A DNA stretch of 19,668 nucleotides from G713 sp034717835. Lineage in GTDB: Bacteria > Chloroflexota > Anaerolineae > B4-G1 > SLSP01. The notes under the pieces were generated by a model. That model saw nothing but the letters and a program-made list of their open reading frames with translations. It was not told where the DNA came from and did no database searches. A program made the translations under genes and the position numbers. Below, in pieces: positions 6,045 to 13,585 of this stretch; positions within the stretch are counted from its first letter, which is position 1; every line of letters starts with the position of its first letter. The DNA is taken from contig JAYELZ010000081.1 in assembly GCA_034717835.1 (NCBI GenBank), positions 1-19,668 of the forward strand. The letters run 5' to 3'.

Positions 6045-7407
6045 ACGGACCTCGACCGACTCCGCTGGATCCGGCCGGCGTGGCACTGGCAGCAGCATCC
6101 AAGAACTGCGTCAACCGTTTATTGAAATAGAGTTGGATGGTGCCGGTAGGGCCGCTGCGGTGCTTGGAGACGATCAATTCAGCGATGTTCTGATCTTCCG
6201 TCTCAGGATGGTACATCTCGTCACGGTAGATGAACATCACCACATCCGCGTCCTGCTCGATGCTGCCACTGGCGCGGAGATCGGAGAGCACCGGGTGCTT
6301 ATCCTGACGTTGCTCCACGGCGCGCGAGAGCTGCGAAGCGGTCATCACGGGGACATCCAATTCACGCGCTAAGGCTTTGAGGGTACGTGAAAGATAGGAA
6401 ACTTCCTGTACGCGGTTATCAATTCGGTGGCCGGTAGTCATCAACTGGAGATAATCCACAAACACTATATCTAACCCGTGTTCTGAGTGCAACCGCCGGC
6501 ATTTAGTCCGCAGTTGGAGCGGATTGAGCGCGGGAGTATCGTCAATGTAAATAGGCAAATCAGAGAGTTGCGCGACGGCCTCGGTGAAGCGCGGCCAATC
6601 GTCGTCCTGGAGATTGCCCAAGCGCAAGCGTTGGGCATCAATGCGACTGACGCCGGAAACCATGCGCTGCACCAATTGTTCGGCGGACATCTCCAAGCTG
6701 AAGATTGCAGTTCTCTTGCCCAATTTGGCGGCCTTGACTGCCAGCGAGAGCATCAGCGAGGTTTTCCCTACCCCAGGACGGGCCGCCAAAATCAAGAGGT
6801 CGGAGCGCTGGAAACCGCCTAACATCTTATCCAAATCATGGAAACCACTGGGCACGCCCATCACCTCGCCACGGTGCTCGTAGAGATTCTCGACCCAGCG
6901 GTAGTAACTATCGGCCACCTCCTGGATAGGACGCAAGTCCCGACTGGCCCGTTTCTGAGAGATCGCGAAGAGGGCTTGCTCCGAACGATCCACCACTTCA
7001 TTGATAGATTGTTCCTCTTCGTAGGCTAGTTTGGCGATATCTCCGGCGGCCGCGAGCAGGTTACGTCGGACGCTCGTCTCTTCGACCATGTGGGCGTAGC
7101 TCTCAATGTTCAAGGCAGAAGGCACCACGTTGATCAACTGTGAGATGTAAGCCCCACCGCCGACCCCGGCTAGATGCTCGTGCTGCTCCAACTCGGTGGT
7201 GAGCGTGAGGAAATCCAGCGGTACGCGCCGTTCGTGGATCGCGACCAGCGCCTCGTAAATCCACCGATGCTTGCGGAGATAGAAATGCTCGGCGCGCAGG
7301 AAGGGCAGAATCTGGAAAAGTCCTTCGGGGTCAATGATCACTGCCCCTAGAACGGCTTCCTCAGCCGCGATATTTTGGGGAACTGTCTTTGGTTCTAGAT
7401 CATTCAT
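6037..7407 (-). CDS. dnaB: Replicative DNA helicase DnaB
   Basis: A 456-residue hexameric 5'-3' helicase that unwinds DNA at the replication fork. The N-terminal domain opens with PQNIAAEEAVLGA (10-22). The RecA-like motor has Walker A ARPGVGKT at 209-216, SLEM at 237-240, Walker B DIVFVDYLQLM at 313-323, and QLSRAVE plus SDLRASGSIEQDADVVMF at about 359-392. Length is normal and there is no intein at the P-loop, a common insertion site. It leads a replication operon with the DnaD-like gene (8-nt overlap) and the tandem loader. The ribosome-binding site is weak (GGAA about 5 nt upstream). Confidence 0.97.
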   Translation of the reverse strand: MNDLEPKTVPQNIAAEEAVLGAVIIDPEGLFQILPFLRAEHFYLRKHRWIYEALVAIHERRVPLDFLTLTTELEQHEHLAGVGGGAYISQLINVVPSALNIESYAHMVEETSVRRNLLAAAGDIAKLAYEEEQSINEVVDRSEQALFAISQKRASRDLRPIQEVADSYYRWVENLYEHRGEVMGVPSGFHDLDKMLGGFQRSDLLILAARPGVGKTSLMLSLAVKAAKLGKRTAIFSLEMSAEQLVQRMVSGVSRIDAQRLRLGNLQDDDWPRFTEAVAQLSDLPIYIDDTPALNPLQLRTKCRRLHSEHGLDIVFVDYLQLMTTGHRIDNRVQEVSYLSRTLKALARELDVPVMTASQLSRAVEQRQDKHPVLSDLRASGSIEQDADVVMFIYRDEMYHPETEDQNIAELIVSKHRSGPTGTIQLYFNKRLTQFLDAAASATPAGSSGVGRGPYA

Positions 7408-7440
7408 ATTTTTCCGGCATCGTTAAGAAAAACCAGCTCA

Positions 7441-7470
7441 CCACAGAGAGGCACAGAGCACGCAGAGATA
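7441..7470. repeat. Degenerate CACAGAG-type tandem repeat between dnaB and the DUF151 gene
   Basis: The word C(A/G)CAGAG recurs four times in 30 bp (CCACAGAGAG, GCACAGAGCA, CGCAGAGATA). It falls in the presumed dnaB leader. Confidence 0.65.
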
Positions 7471-7542
7471 TAAAACTAAATTTATTTCTCAGTAGTAAGT
7501 TTTTTTAACAGCGTAGACAACCTTCGACTTTCACCCGCCCAC

Positions 7543-8037
7543 CTAATCCGTCGCCAACTTATCCATATCCAAGTTATCAAAAAAATCATGGAAGGCATCC
7601 AAACCGGTAGTGGAGCGACTGCGCAAAAGGTCTACGGACGGCGTGATGCCGGCCTCTGACATCACCGACTCGGTCGCGTAAATGGGAGCGTTAGCACGCA
7701 CAGCGATAGCCAGCGCGTCACTGGGCCGCGAATCAATCTCTAGCGGGGCAGCGTGCCCGCTCCGCACCACCAGACGGCCATAAAAAGTGCCCTCAAGCAG
7801 CGAGCGAACGAGCACATACGAGAGTTCTAACTCCAGAGAGGCGAGCAAATTAATGAAAAGATCGTGAGTCATAGGACGCGGCAACGCCATACCTCGCAGG
7901 TGAATGGAAATGGCCTCGGCCTCGCAACTCCCAATCCAAATAGGCAAATAATGCTCTCCCCCCACTTCTTTCAAGAGGACGATACGATGCGCCGAGACCA
8001 AGCTCACCTGGATGGTAACTATTTTCATCTCGATCAT
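7543..8037 (-). CDS. Bifunctional nuclease family protein (DUF151)
   Basis: A 164-residue protein with the DUF151/BFN pattern: YLPIWIGSCEAEAISIHLRG at 30-49, then PRPMTHDLF, EGTFYGRLVV and IDSRPSDALAIAVRANAPIY at about 101-120. Plant and bacterial members are reported to have DNase and RNase activity, but the cellular role in bacteria is poorly defined. The acidic C-terminal tail (about 145-164) is typical. The start has GGAGG about 6 nt upstream. An extended -10 promoter lies close upstream, so it appears to be expressed alone. Confidence 0.9.
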   Translation of the reverse strand: MIEMKIVTIQVSLVSAHRIVLLKEVGGEHYLPIWIGSCEAEAISIHLRGMALPRPMTHDLFINLLASLELELSYVLVRSLLEGTFYGRLVVRSGHAAPLEIDSRPSDALAIAVRANAPIYATESVMSEAGITPSVDLLRSRSTTGLDAFHDFFDNLDMDKLATD

Positions 8038-8071
8038 CCCTACCTCCTCGCGGTTGATTCCCTACAAGGCA

Positions 8072-8079
8072 ATTATACC
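8072..8079 (-). promoter_or_regulatory. Extended -10 promoter of the DUF151 gene
   Basis: Minus strand reads TGGTATAAT, a consensus extended -10. No good -35 is visible. The implied leader is about 25-30 nt. The same TGGTATAAT occurs upstream of the gene starting at 15591. Confidence 0.55.
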
Positions 8080-8233
8080 ATGAGCTGGCAAAGCCAATCT
8101 GGATACTTCCAGTTATCCAATGCTCCCTTACAACTGAGTCGCGTGCTGCGCGTTCCGTCTTGAAGAATTTTACGCAACACGCCACAGGGAGACTACTCTC
8201 AACTAATTTGGAACGCACTCCCCGGCGTAAATT

Positions 8234-9400
8234 TCAGTCGCTGGCATCCGACCGTGGAGGCAAAATCGCTTGCAAAACGCGGGCTTTGTCGGGTTGCCAC
8301 TGATAATGATAGAGCGTGGGGGCGGCCCAATAGCCTCTGGCATCCAGAGCAATTTCAGCTAAAAAACCGTTTCGGGTGACGGTGGCCAAGGCAGTAGTGA
8401 GGTCCTCCGGGCTTTCGGCCAGGGCCGCCGCCAGCAGATAAAGAGCCTCGTAGGTGGGGAGTGCGTAGGGACCGGGCGGAGGGACGTGCGGGCCAACGGC
8501 GCGGTAAGCCGCGATCCAGTCCTCGGTTCCGGGGAGCTCCTCTGGCAGCGGATAGGGCGTGATGAAATGCACCTCCTCTCCAATTTGGGGCGCGGCAATC
8601 TCTGCAAAGGCAGTTCCGGCCAGCTCTGGGCCACCGATCAAGCAGCCACCACCGCCTGCCGCGCGCCATTCAGACCACCGCGCCCCCGTCTCCTGGGGCG
8701 GTAGGAAGCTGAAGAACATCTCCGGTGGCGGTGCCGCTTGCCGGGGCGATATCGCAGGTACCAGCCGGTAGCCATCCACGCGCAAAGTCTCCGCGAGCGC
8801 GTCCGCCAGCGGGCCGACGCCCCAAATCGCCGCGGACCGCGTAGACGTGGGACAAATTGTAACCAACGCCGCTGCCATCTCCGCCGGCTCCGGCAGCAGC
8901 GACCAGAGGTAGGGTGAGGTGCGCGTCAAATAGGCTCCCACAGCCAGGAGCGGCAGTTGTGCGGTGACGTAGAGCTCCTGCGCGGCGGATGTGCTCTCCT
9001 GGCGGTAGTGGCCCAGCACCGCGACAACCGCCGGGTCGACGATTAGATTGCGAGCCACGACACGCGCCAGCTCCGGCGAGCCGCGGTCATCATAGGCCAC
9101 CAGTTCCAGATAGCGACCTTCCACACCGCCTTGAGCGTTGATCTCACGCACCGCCAGCCGCGCCGCGTAGATGGCATCATAGCCGATGTAACGGTAGCGG
9201 CCCTCAAACGGGGCGACCAGACCGATCTTCACCACCGGCGGCAATTTCGCCGGCGCGCAGGCCGTGAGCAGCAACAGCAATAGAGCGCAGCATAGCCAGA
9301 TTGAGAGAGCTAACTCACCACAAAGAGAGCGAGGACGTTGAGAAAAACATTTAAGTTGAACGTCTCCGTGCCTCCGTAGTGAAACCGCTTGGTTTTTCAT
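8234..9400 (-). CDS. ABC transporter substrate-binding lipoprotein, branched-chain amino acid (LivJ-like) type
   Basis: A 388-residue protein. A hydrophobic segment ends in the lipobox LTAC (C48), so the mature protein should be lipid-anchored outside the membrane. The rest follows the periplasmic-binding type 1 fold: VVKIGLVAPFEGRYRYIGYD at 56-75, ARLAVREINAQGGVEGR at about 80-96, VVAVLGHYRQESTSAAQELY at about 125-144. These proteins capture amino acids, urea or similar ligands; the ligand cannot be told. No permease or ATPase gene is adjacent, so it may be an orphan receptor. It starts 10 bp after ruvA, with no clear ribosome-binding site. The 28 residues before the hydrophobic segment are coded by repeat-like intergenic sequence, so the annotated start is uncertain. 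Confidence 0.85.
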   Translation of the reverse strand: MKNQAVSLRRHGDVQLKCFSQRPRSLCGELALSIWLCCALLLLLLTACAPAKLPPVVKIGLVAPFEGRYRYIGYDAIYAARLAVREINAQGGVEGRYLELVAYDDRGSPELARVVARNLIVDPAVVAVLGHYRQESTSAAQELYVTAQLPLLAVGAYLTRTSPYLWSLLPEPAEMAAALVTICPTSTRSAAIWGVGPLADALAETLRVDGYRLVPAISPRQAAPPPEMFFSFLPPQETGARWSEWRAAGGGGCLIGGPELAGTAFAEIAAPQIGEEVHFITPYPLPEELPGTEDWIAAYRAVGPHVPPPGPYALPTYEALYLLAAALAESPEDLTTALATVTRNGFLAEIALDARGYWAAPTLYHYQWQPDKARVLQAILPPRSDASD

Positions 9401-9410
9401 GGGAGGCTAG

Positions 9411-9977
9411 CTATCTCAACTGAGCCAGGGAGAGGCGGATCTTCTCCTCAATGGAGAGTTCCGTATCGCGCGGCACCTGTTGGAGGGCGCGCTGGGACTC
9501 CATGAGACTAAATCCCAAAGCCGTGAGCGCAGCAATCACGTCCGCATCATCGGTAGTGATCGTTGCCGGAACAGGGCTCCCCAGTTCCACCAGACGATCC
9601 TTGAGTTGGAGGATAATGGCCTCACCCGTCTTGCGCCCCACGCCGTGAGCGCGGGCTAATATTTCAGGTTGCCGGTTACTGATGGCTTGGCGCAGCTCCG
9701 CTGGGGAGAGAGTTCCCATAATGCTCAAAGCCGCTTTGGGACCAATCCGGTTGACACTCAACAGCATCTCAAAGAGCAACTTGGCCTCCGCGTCGGCGAA
9801 ACCGTAGAGCGCCAGCGTATTTTCTCGCACGTAGAGATACGTATGCAGTGATACTTCCTTGCCTACCTGGTAAGCGCTGGCATCGGCCACGCCAATCTCA
9901 AAACCCACCCCTCCCACAGAGAGCACCAACTGCTCTTCCGTCACGCTGAGGATTTCGCCTGCTAATTGAGCAATCAT
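9411..9977 (-). CDS. ruvA: Holliday junction branch migration protein RuvA
   Basis: A 188-residue protein from the ATG at 9977, chosen because AGGAG lies 7 nt upstream and MIAQLAGEIL is the family start. A longer frame to 10085 adds unrelated residues. Domain I is an OB fold (1-62, with VGGVGFEI and ENTLALYGF). Two helix-hairpin-helix motifs follow (LLSVNRIGPKAALSIM at 72-87, ILARAHGVGRKTGEAI at 106-121). The small third domain at about 143-188 (DVIAALTALGFS) binds RuvB. It holds the four-way junction for RuvB-driven branch migration. It follows yebC and ruvC on the same strand after a 216-bp gap. ruvB is not in this window. Confidence 0.96.
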   Translation of the reverse strand: MIAQLAGEILSVTEEQLVLSVGGVGFEIGVADASAYQVGKEVSLHTYLYVRENTLALYGFADAEAKLLFEMLLSVNRIGPKAALSIMGTLSPAELRQAISNRQPEILARAHGVGRKTGEAIILQLKDRLVELGSPVPATITTDDADVIAALTALGFSLMESQRALQQVPRDTELSIEEKIRLSLAQLR

Positions 9978-10193
9978 GGAATACTCCTCTAAAAATGGCA
10001 AATCGGCAGATGGGGAGAAATCTCTAGTATCCGCTGATAGACAGCTATGCCCGTGCGAACTTTCACAACCTGAACGCTCACGCATTTTCTGTGCTCGGCA
10101 GTGCTCGTTTGCGTCCTAACACCTGAGATAGCACCTAGCGGGGAGCAGCCTCCGCAGGACAATTTCGTATCCGTCAGGCCGTGGGACAGCTTC

Positions 10194-10685
10194 TTAAGTA
10201 CCCAATAGCTTGTCCAGCCGGGCGCGGTGCGTATAACAGATCGCGACCGCGACTGCGTCAGCGGCATCATCGGGGCGGGGAATCTCGGAGAGGTTGAGCA
10301 ACAGCTGCACCATCTTCTGCACTTGCCGTTTATCCGCGTTGCCATATCCGGTAACGGCTTGTTTGACTTGCATGGGGGTGTATTCAACGATGGGCAGCCC
10401 GGCATCGGCTAAGGCGAGTAACGTCACGCCACGCGCTTGCGAGACGGCCATGGCTGTCCGCACATTGCGACTGAAGAAGAGCTCTTCAATTGCGGCGGCT
10501 TCAGGCTGGAATTCCTGTATGATCTTCTGCAAGCCGGCGTAGAGAGTGCGCAAGCGTTGTGGGGAAGGCGCCTCCGCTGACGTGCGTACCACGCCAGTGG
10601 TAATCAAGCGCAGCGTGGCACCTTCCTCCGCTACCACCGCGTAACCGGTAATAGCTAATCCTGGGTCAATCCCCAGTACCAACAT
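10194..10685 (-). CDS. ruvC: Holliday junction resolvase RuvC
   Basis: A 163-residue RNase H-fold endonuclease that cuts Holliday junctions symmetrically with metal ions. The four acidic catalytic residues are visible: D7 in LGIDPGL, E67 in AAAIEELFF, and D140 and D143 in RPDDAADAVAVAI. Length is slightly under the E. coli protein. Its ATG shares one base with the yebC stop (TAATG at 10687-10683), showing translational coupling. Confidence 0.97.
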   Translation of the reverse strand: MLVLGIDPGLAITGYAVVAEEGATLRLITTGVVRTSAEAPSPQRLRTLYAGLQKIIQEFQPEAAAIEELFFSRNVRTAMAVSQARGVTLLALADAGLPIVEYTPMQVKQAVTGYGNADKRQVQKMVQLLLNLSEIPRPDDAADAVAVAICYTHRARLDKLLGT

Positions 10686-11449
10686 TAGATCGCAGCGGCA
10701 AATGCCTGGACGGCCTCTTCAGTTACTTCCAAGTTGGAAAAGACCTGGCGCACGTCATCCATTTCTTCTAAATCATCCACCAACCGGAGAATTTGCACGG
10801 CAGCCTTAGGCTCCAGCGCGAGCTCGTTCTGCGGAACCATGACGATTTTCATATCGCGCACCGGCACGTCTTGTTCTTTGAGATTTTTGCTGACTTGGTG
10901 AAGATCTGCGTAGTCCGTATAGACTTGATGATCGCTCTCGGCATCACCTTCGATGAGATCATCAGCACCGGCATCCAGGGCGGCTTCGAAGAGCTCGTCG
11001 AAATCTATTTCGCTCTTGACATCAATAAGACCCTTGCGCTTGAACTGCCACGCTACGGAACCGGGGTCGCCCATGTTTCCGCCTAGACGGGTTAGTGCAT
11101 GGCGCAACGCAGCCACGGTGCGATTGCGGTTATCGGTTACGACATCAATCATCAACGCGATGCCGTGTGGGCCGTAGCCTTCGTACATCGTCTCGATAAT
11201 TTCCGCACCATCTTTATCTTCTCCGGTCCCACGCTTGATGGCCCGTTCGATGTTGTCGGCGGGCATGTTCATCTCTTTGGCGTTATCGATGGCCATGCGC
11301 AGCTGGAAGTTAAACTCTGGGTCTCCGCCGCCGCCTTCCCGCACTGCGATCGCAATTTCACGGGCTAATTTAGTAAATATCTTACCGCGCTTGGAGTCTT
11401 CTTTCTCCTTCTTGCGGCGAATGGTTGACCAATGGCTATGTCCTGACAT
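10685..11449 (-). CDS. yebC: YebC/TACO1 family protein
   Basis: A 254-residue protein with the invariant start MSGHSHWSTIRRKKEKEDSK, then FTKLAREI, MNMPADNIERAIKRGTG at about 60-76, and YEGYGPHGIALMIDVVTDNR at about 89-108. The family was first described as transcriptional regulators, and more recent work assigns translation-elongation roles, including relief of ribosome stalling. GGAGG lies about 4-5 nt upstream of the start. It heads the yebC-ruvC-ruvA unit, an arrangement shared by many bacteria. Confidence 0.96.
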   Translation of the reverse strand: MSGHSHWSTIRRKKEKEDSKRGKIFTKLAREIAIAVREGGGGDPEFNFQLRMAIDNAKEMNMPADNIERAIKRGTGEDKDGAEIIETMYEGYGPHGIALMIDVVTDNRNRTVAALRHALTRLGGNMGDPGSVAWQFKRKGLIDVKSEIDFDELFEAALDAGADDLIEGDAESDHQVYTDYADLHQVSKNLKEQDVPVRDMKIVMVPQNELALEPKAAVQILRLVDDLEEMDDVRQVFSNLEVTEEAVQAFAAAI

Positions 11450-11530
11450 CTGACCTCCTTAAATTAAATAAACAAATATACAAATAGCAAACTAAAGGTT
11501 ACTGGGCGAGGTATGGGAACCTCGGCTACT

Positions 11531-11575
11531 AAAATACACCAAAACCGGGTGAAGTGTTGGTTTACTCACCCGGTT
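11531..11575 (-). terminator. fmt terminator overlapping the fmt stop codon
   Basis: Arms AACCGGGTGA (11543-11552) and TCACCCGGTT (11566-11575) form a perfect 10-bp stem. On the minus strand it is followed by a T-rich stretch (TTGGTGTATTTT). The fmt stop codon (11564-11562) lies in the loop. Confidence 0.75.
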
Positions 11576-12518
11576 CTAGTGGAGCTAACAAAGCCCCCTC
11601 AAAGTTCTTCCTGCCCCGCAGGAACGCGGCACTCTTCATTGGACGCTTACCGGCTATTTGTAGCCATTCCAACAGCACACACCCATCACCTGTTACCACG
11701 GCAGGTTTAGAGTGCGCTTCAAATACCGTCCCCGGTACGGCTGAAGGTGGTTCCACATCTGTAAGCACGCTGACTTGGAAGATCTTGATCCGTTGTCGTC
11801 CCCAAAAAGTATAAGCAGCCGGTTCAGGAGCCAGCGCGCGTACTTGATTGCAGAGTTGGCGAGTGGGAAGTTCCCAATCTAATTGGAGAGCCGACTTGCG
11901 CAAGCGCCGCGACAGGGTAACCCCCTCTTCCGGTTGGGGATGGGGGTGCAACTCTCCCGCGAGATATGCCGGCAGGCACTCGCTGAGCAGATAGGCCCCT
12001 TCTTGAGCTAAACGCTGCTCCAAATCGCCGGCGTTCTCTTGCGCGCCAATGGGTACCTCTCGTTGCGCCAGAATAGGCCCGGTATCCAGCCCTACATCCA
12101 GTTGCATGATGGTAACGCCAGTCCGCTCGTCTCCGGCCAGGATGGCGGCTTGAATAGGCGAGGCACCCCGCCAACGCGGTAGCAACGAGGGGTGGACGTT
12201 CAACACGCCAAATGGGGGGATTTCCAGCACGGCTTCGGGAAGTATTTGTCCAAAAGCGGCAACCACGATCAAGTCCGGTGCCCAGACTTGTAGCTGCGCG
12301 ACCGCGTCGGCATTTCTCAACCGGGCGGGTTGAAAGACCGCAATCCCCTCCGATTCCGCTAGCTCTTTGATCGGTGGAGCGGAGAGCCGCTGCCCGCGCC
12401 CTGACCGTCGATCCGGTTGCGTCACTACTCCGCAAACCGGGTACTGCTCAATAAGCGCCCCCAAAATGGGGAGCGCAAACTCCGGCGTTCCCATAAAGAC
12501 AATCTGTAATTTATCCAT
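11562..12518 (-). CDS. fmt: Methionyl-tRNA formyltransferase
   Basis: A 318-residue enzyme that transfers a formyl group from 10-formyl-tetrahydrofolate to initiator Met-tRNA. The N-terminal Rossmann domain carries VFMGTPEFALP at 7-17 and the catalytic residues N107 and H109 in GVLNVHPSLLPRWRGASPIQ, with D145 in DVGLDTGPIL. The C-terminal OB-like domain follows from about 205. No Shine-Dalgarno precedes the ATG. Instead a promoter sits so close that the transcript may begin at the ATG itself. No def gene is adjacent. Confidence 0.96.
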   Translation of the reverse strand: MDKLQIVFMGTPEFALPILGALIEQYPVCGVVTQPDRRSGRGQRLSAPPIKELAESEGIAVFQPARLRNADAVAQLQVWAPDLIVVAAFGQILPEAVLEIPPFGVLNVHPSLLPRWRGASPIQAAILAGDERTGVTIMQLDVGLDTGPILAQREVPIGAQENAGDLEQRLAQEGAYLLSECLPAYLAGELHPHPQPEEGVTLSRRLRKSALQLDWELPTRQLCNQVRALAPEPAAYTFWGRQRIKIFQVSVLTDVEPPSAVPGTVFEAHSKPAVVTGDGCVLLEWLQIAGKRPMKSAAFLRGRKNFEGALLAPLEPGE

Positions 12519-12525
12519 AAGGGTT

Positions 12526-12553
12526 ATTTTAGCACAAGGTGGCGCAGTAGCAA
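12526..12553 (-). promoter_or_regulatory. fmt promoter, extended -10, predicting a leaderless transcript
   Basis: Minus strand: TTGCTA (12553-12548), 16 bp, then TGC-TAAAAT with the -10 at 12531-12526. Seven bases separate the -10 from the A of the ATG. Confidence 0.5.
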
Positions 12554-12583
12554 GGTGTAGAGAGGTGAAGTCAACTTCTCTGA

Positions 12584-12617
12584 AAATCGCAAATCAGCAA
12601 ATAGCGCATGGCAAATC
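12584..12617. repeat. Degenerate GCAAATC repeats
   Basis: AAATCGC, AAATCAGC, AAATAGCGCATGGC and AAATC in succession. A similar GCAAATCGGC word lies at about 9999-10008. Confidence 0.6.
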
Positions 12618-12670
12618 AATTGACTTGCCGCCAAGAAAAAAATTTAGCTAGGGTAAACCTATCCTTCGAA

Positions 12671-12709
12671 AATAGTCGGGGAGTCTTTAGTCCAATAGTC
12701 GAATAGTCG
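12671..12709. repeat. Three copies of AATAGTCG
   Basis: Exact copies at 12671-12678, 12694-12701 and 12702-12709; the last two are directly adjacent. Confidence 0.85.
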
Positions 12710-12776
12710 TTTTGCGTGCTGGAAGGGTGTGCGCCAGCCGCAGCCAGCCATTTTAGCAGAGCGTTTTATTGCCAAA

Positions 12777-12805
12777 TTGGGGTAGAATGGGCTAATACGC
12801 TATAA
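12777..12805 (+). promoter_or_regulatory. Possible promoter for the DUF456 gene
   Basis: TTGGGG at 12777-12782, 17 bp, CTATAA at 12800-12805. An alternative is TTGCCA (12769-12774) with TAATAC (12793-12798). Weak either way. Confidence 0.3.
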
Positions 12806-12816
12806 GGATTGGGATT

Positions 12817-12946
12817 GTGACCGTGGCAGTATTCTTAGTAATGCTCTCGACGTTCATGCGGTAGCTCGGTTGCGCAGCAAGAAGAGAAACAAAGCCTAGA
12901 AGAAGCACGCTGGAAAGATCCTCAATCCATCCAGGAGGTAAAGTAA
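12817..12946 (+). pseudogene. Frameshifted small lipoprotein-like ORF before the DUF456 gene
   Basis: From the GTG at 12817 (AAGGA about 8 nt upstream) the frame reads VTVAVFLVMLST, then FMR and a TAG at 12862-12864. Dropping one base at 12853-12854 joins it to a frame reading SCGSSVAQQEEKQSLEEARW and KDPQSIQEVK. That frame ends in TAA directly before the DUF456 ATG. The joined product of about 42 residues would have a hydrophobic signal, a lipobox-like STSC, and a charged tail. It could be a broken gene, a sequencing indel, or chance. The clean ending against the next gene argues for a real remnant. Confidence 0.4.
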
Positions 12947-13441
12947 ATGTCAGCTTGGCTGTTGGCCTCGCTCAAAATCATCTTATTAAGCGGTATGGTC
13001 TTGGGATTGTTCGGACTAATCATCCCCGTCTTCCCCGGTCTCACCGTAATCTGGCTGCTCACGGCCCTCTACGGACTGGTCTACGGTTTTGGGACGCTAG
13101 GCGGCTGGCTTTTTGCCCTCATCACGCTCCTGACCATTGCGGGCTTGTTGGTCGACAATGTGCTGATGGGCGCCAAGGCCAAACAGGAAGGGGCACATTG
13201 GGCTTCGCTGGCGGCGGCCTTCATAGCCGGCTTAGTAGGCAGCTTCGTCCTCACTCCGCTGGGAGGTATCGCCACGGCACTGTTGGCACTCTTTGCGATG
13301 GAGTATTATTATTGCAGAGAGCGAGATATCGCATTTTCCATAGTCAAAGGCATGTTGATTGGTTGGGGGTGGGCGTTCATCGCCCGCTTTGGAATAGGCA
13401 TCGTCATGATTGCCCTCTGGGCGATCTGGGCCTGGGGATAA
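12947..13441 (+). CDS. DUF456 family membrane protein
   Basis: A 164-residue, highly hydrophobic protein with about five membrane segments: 5-27, 32-49, 52-70, 85-117 (two short ones split by a Gly/Pro turn), and 138-162. GLFGLIIPVFPGLTVIWLL at 20-38 and GSFVLTPLGGIATALLA at 98-114 carry the conserved glycine-proline elements of DUF456. The function of the family is unknown. GGAGGT lies 8 nt before the ATG. It is one of only two plus-strand genes and ends just before a strong hairpin. A long second frame over the same bases (12955-13446) is a shadow rich in His/Arg. Confidence 0.85.
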   Translation: MSAWLLASLKIILLSGMVLGLFGLIIPVFPGLTVIWLLTALYGLVYGFGTLGGWLFALITLLTIAGLLVDNVLMGAKAKQEGAHWASLAAAFIAGLVGSFVLTPLGGIATALLALFAMEYYYCRERDIAFSIVKGMLIGWGWAFIARFGIGIVMIALWAIWAWG

Positions 13442-13490
13442 CATAAAAGGCGCGCCGAAAATAATCTCGGCGCGCCTTAGTTATATTTAT
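13441..13490. terminator. Bidirectional terminator between the DUF456 gene and tRNA-Arg
   Basis: Arms AAGGCGCGCCGA (13447-13458) and TCGGCGCGCCTT (13467-13478) form a perfect 12-bp stem with an 8-nt loop. The plus side is followed by AGTTATATTTAT and the minus side by TTATGTTAT. It can serve both converging transcripts. Confidence 0.8.
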
Positions 13491-13495
13491 GCCAG

Positions 13496-13569
13496 TACCC
13501 CCGGTGGGATTTGAACCCACAACAACCGGATTAGAAGTCCGATGCGCTATCCAATTGCGCTACGGGGGC
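13496..13569 (-). tRNA. tRNA-Arg(UCU)
   Basis: A 74-nt cloverleaf on the minus strand. The acceptor is GCCCCCG with CGGGGGT (one G-U pair at the end) and discriminator A. The D arm is GCGC-loop-GCGC. The anticodon stem is ATCGGA/TCCGGT with loop CTTCTAA, so the anticodon is TCT. The T arm is TGTGGGTTCAAATCCCAC. No CCA is encoded. It lies 16 bp after the stop of the upstream gene on the same strand, too close for its own promoter, so it is probably cut from a longer transcript. Confidence 0.95.
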
Positions 13570-13585
13570 CAGTAGCACCGCGCAA

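Larger units (their letters stand above)
12519..12946. other. 428-bp gap between divergent fmt and DUF456 genes
   Basis: It holds the fmt promoter, GCAAATC-type repeats at 12584-12617, three copies of AATAGTCG at 12671-12709, a possible plus-strand promoter near 12777-12805, and a frameshifted small ORF at 12817-12946. Nothing else was recognised. Confidence 0.7.

Noticed and set aside
1273..7407. Inteins in recA or dnaB
   Set aside because: Both genes have normal length and uninterrupted motifs.
11507..11524. Hairpin CGAGGT-N6-ACCTCG upstream of yebC
   Set aside because: It is a 6-bp stem without a T tract and with no recognisable riboswitch or T-box features. It may be leader structure, but there is no support for a named element.
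12955..13446. 163-residue ORF overlapping DUF456 in another frame
   Set aside because: Its composition is rich in His/Arg and it has no family pattern. The DUF456 frame has GGAGGT and clear membrane segments.
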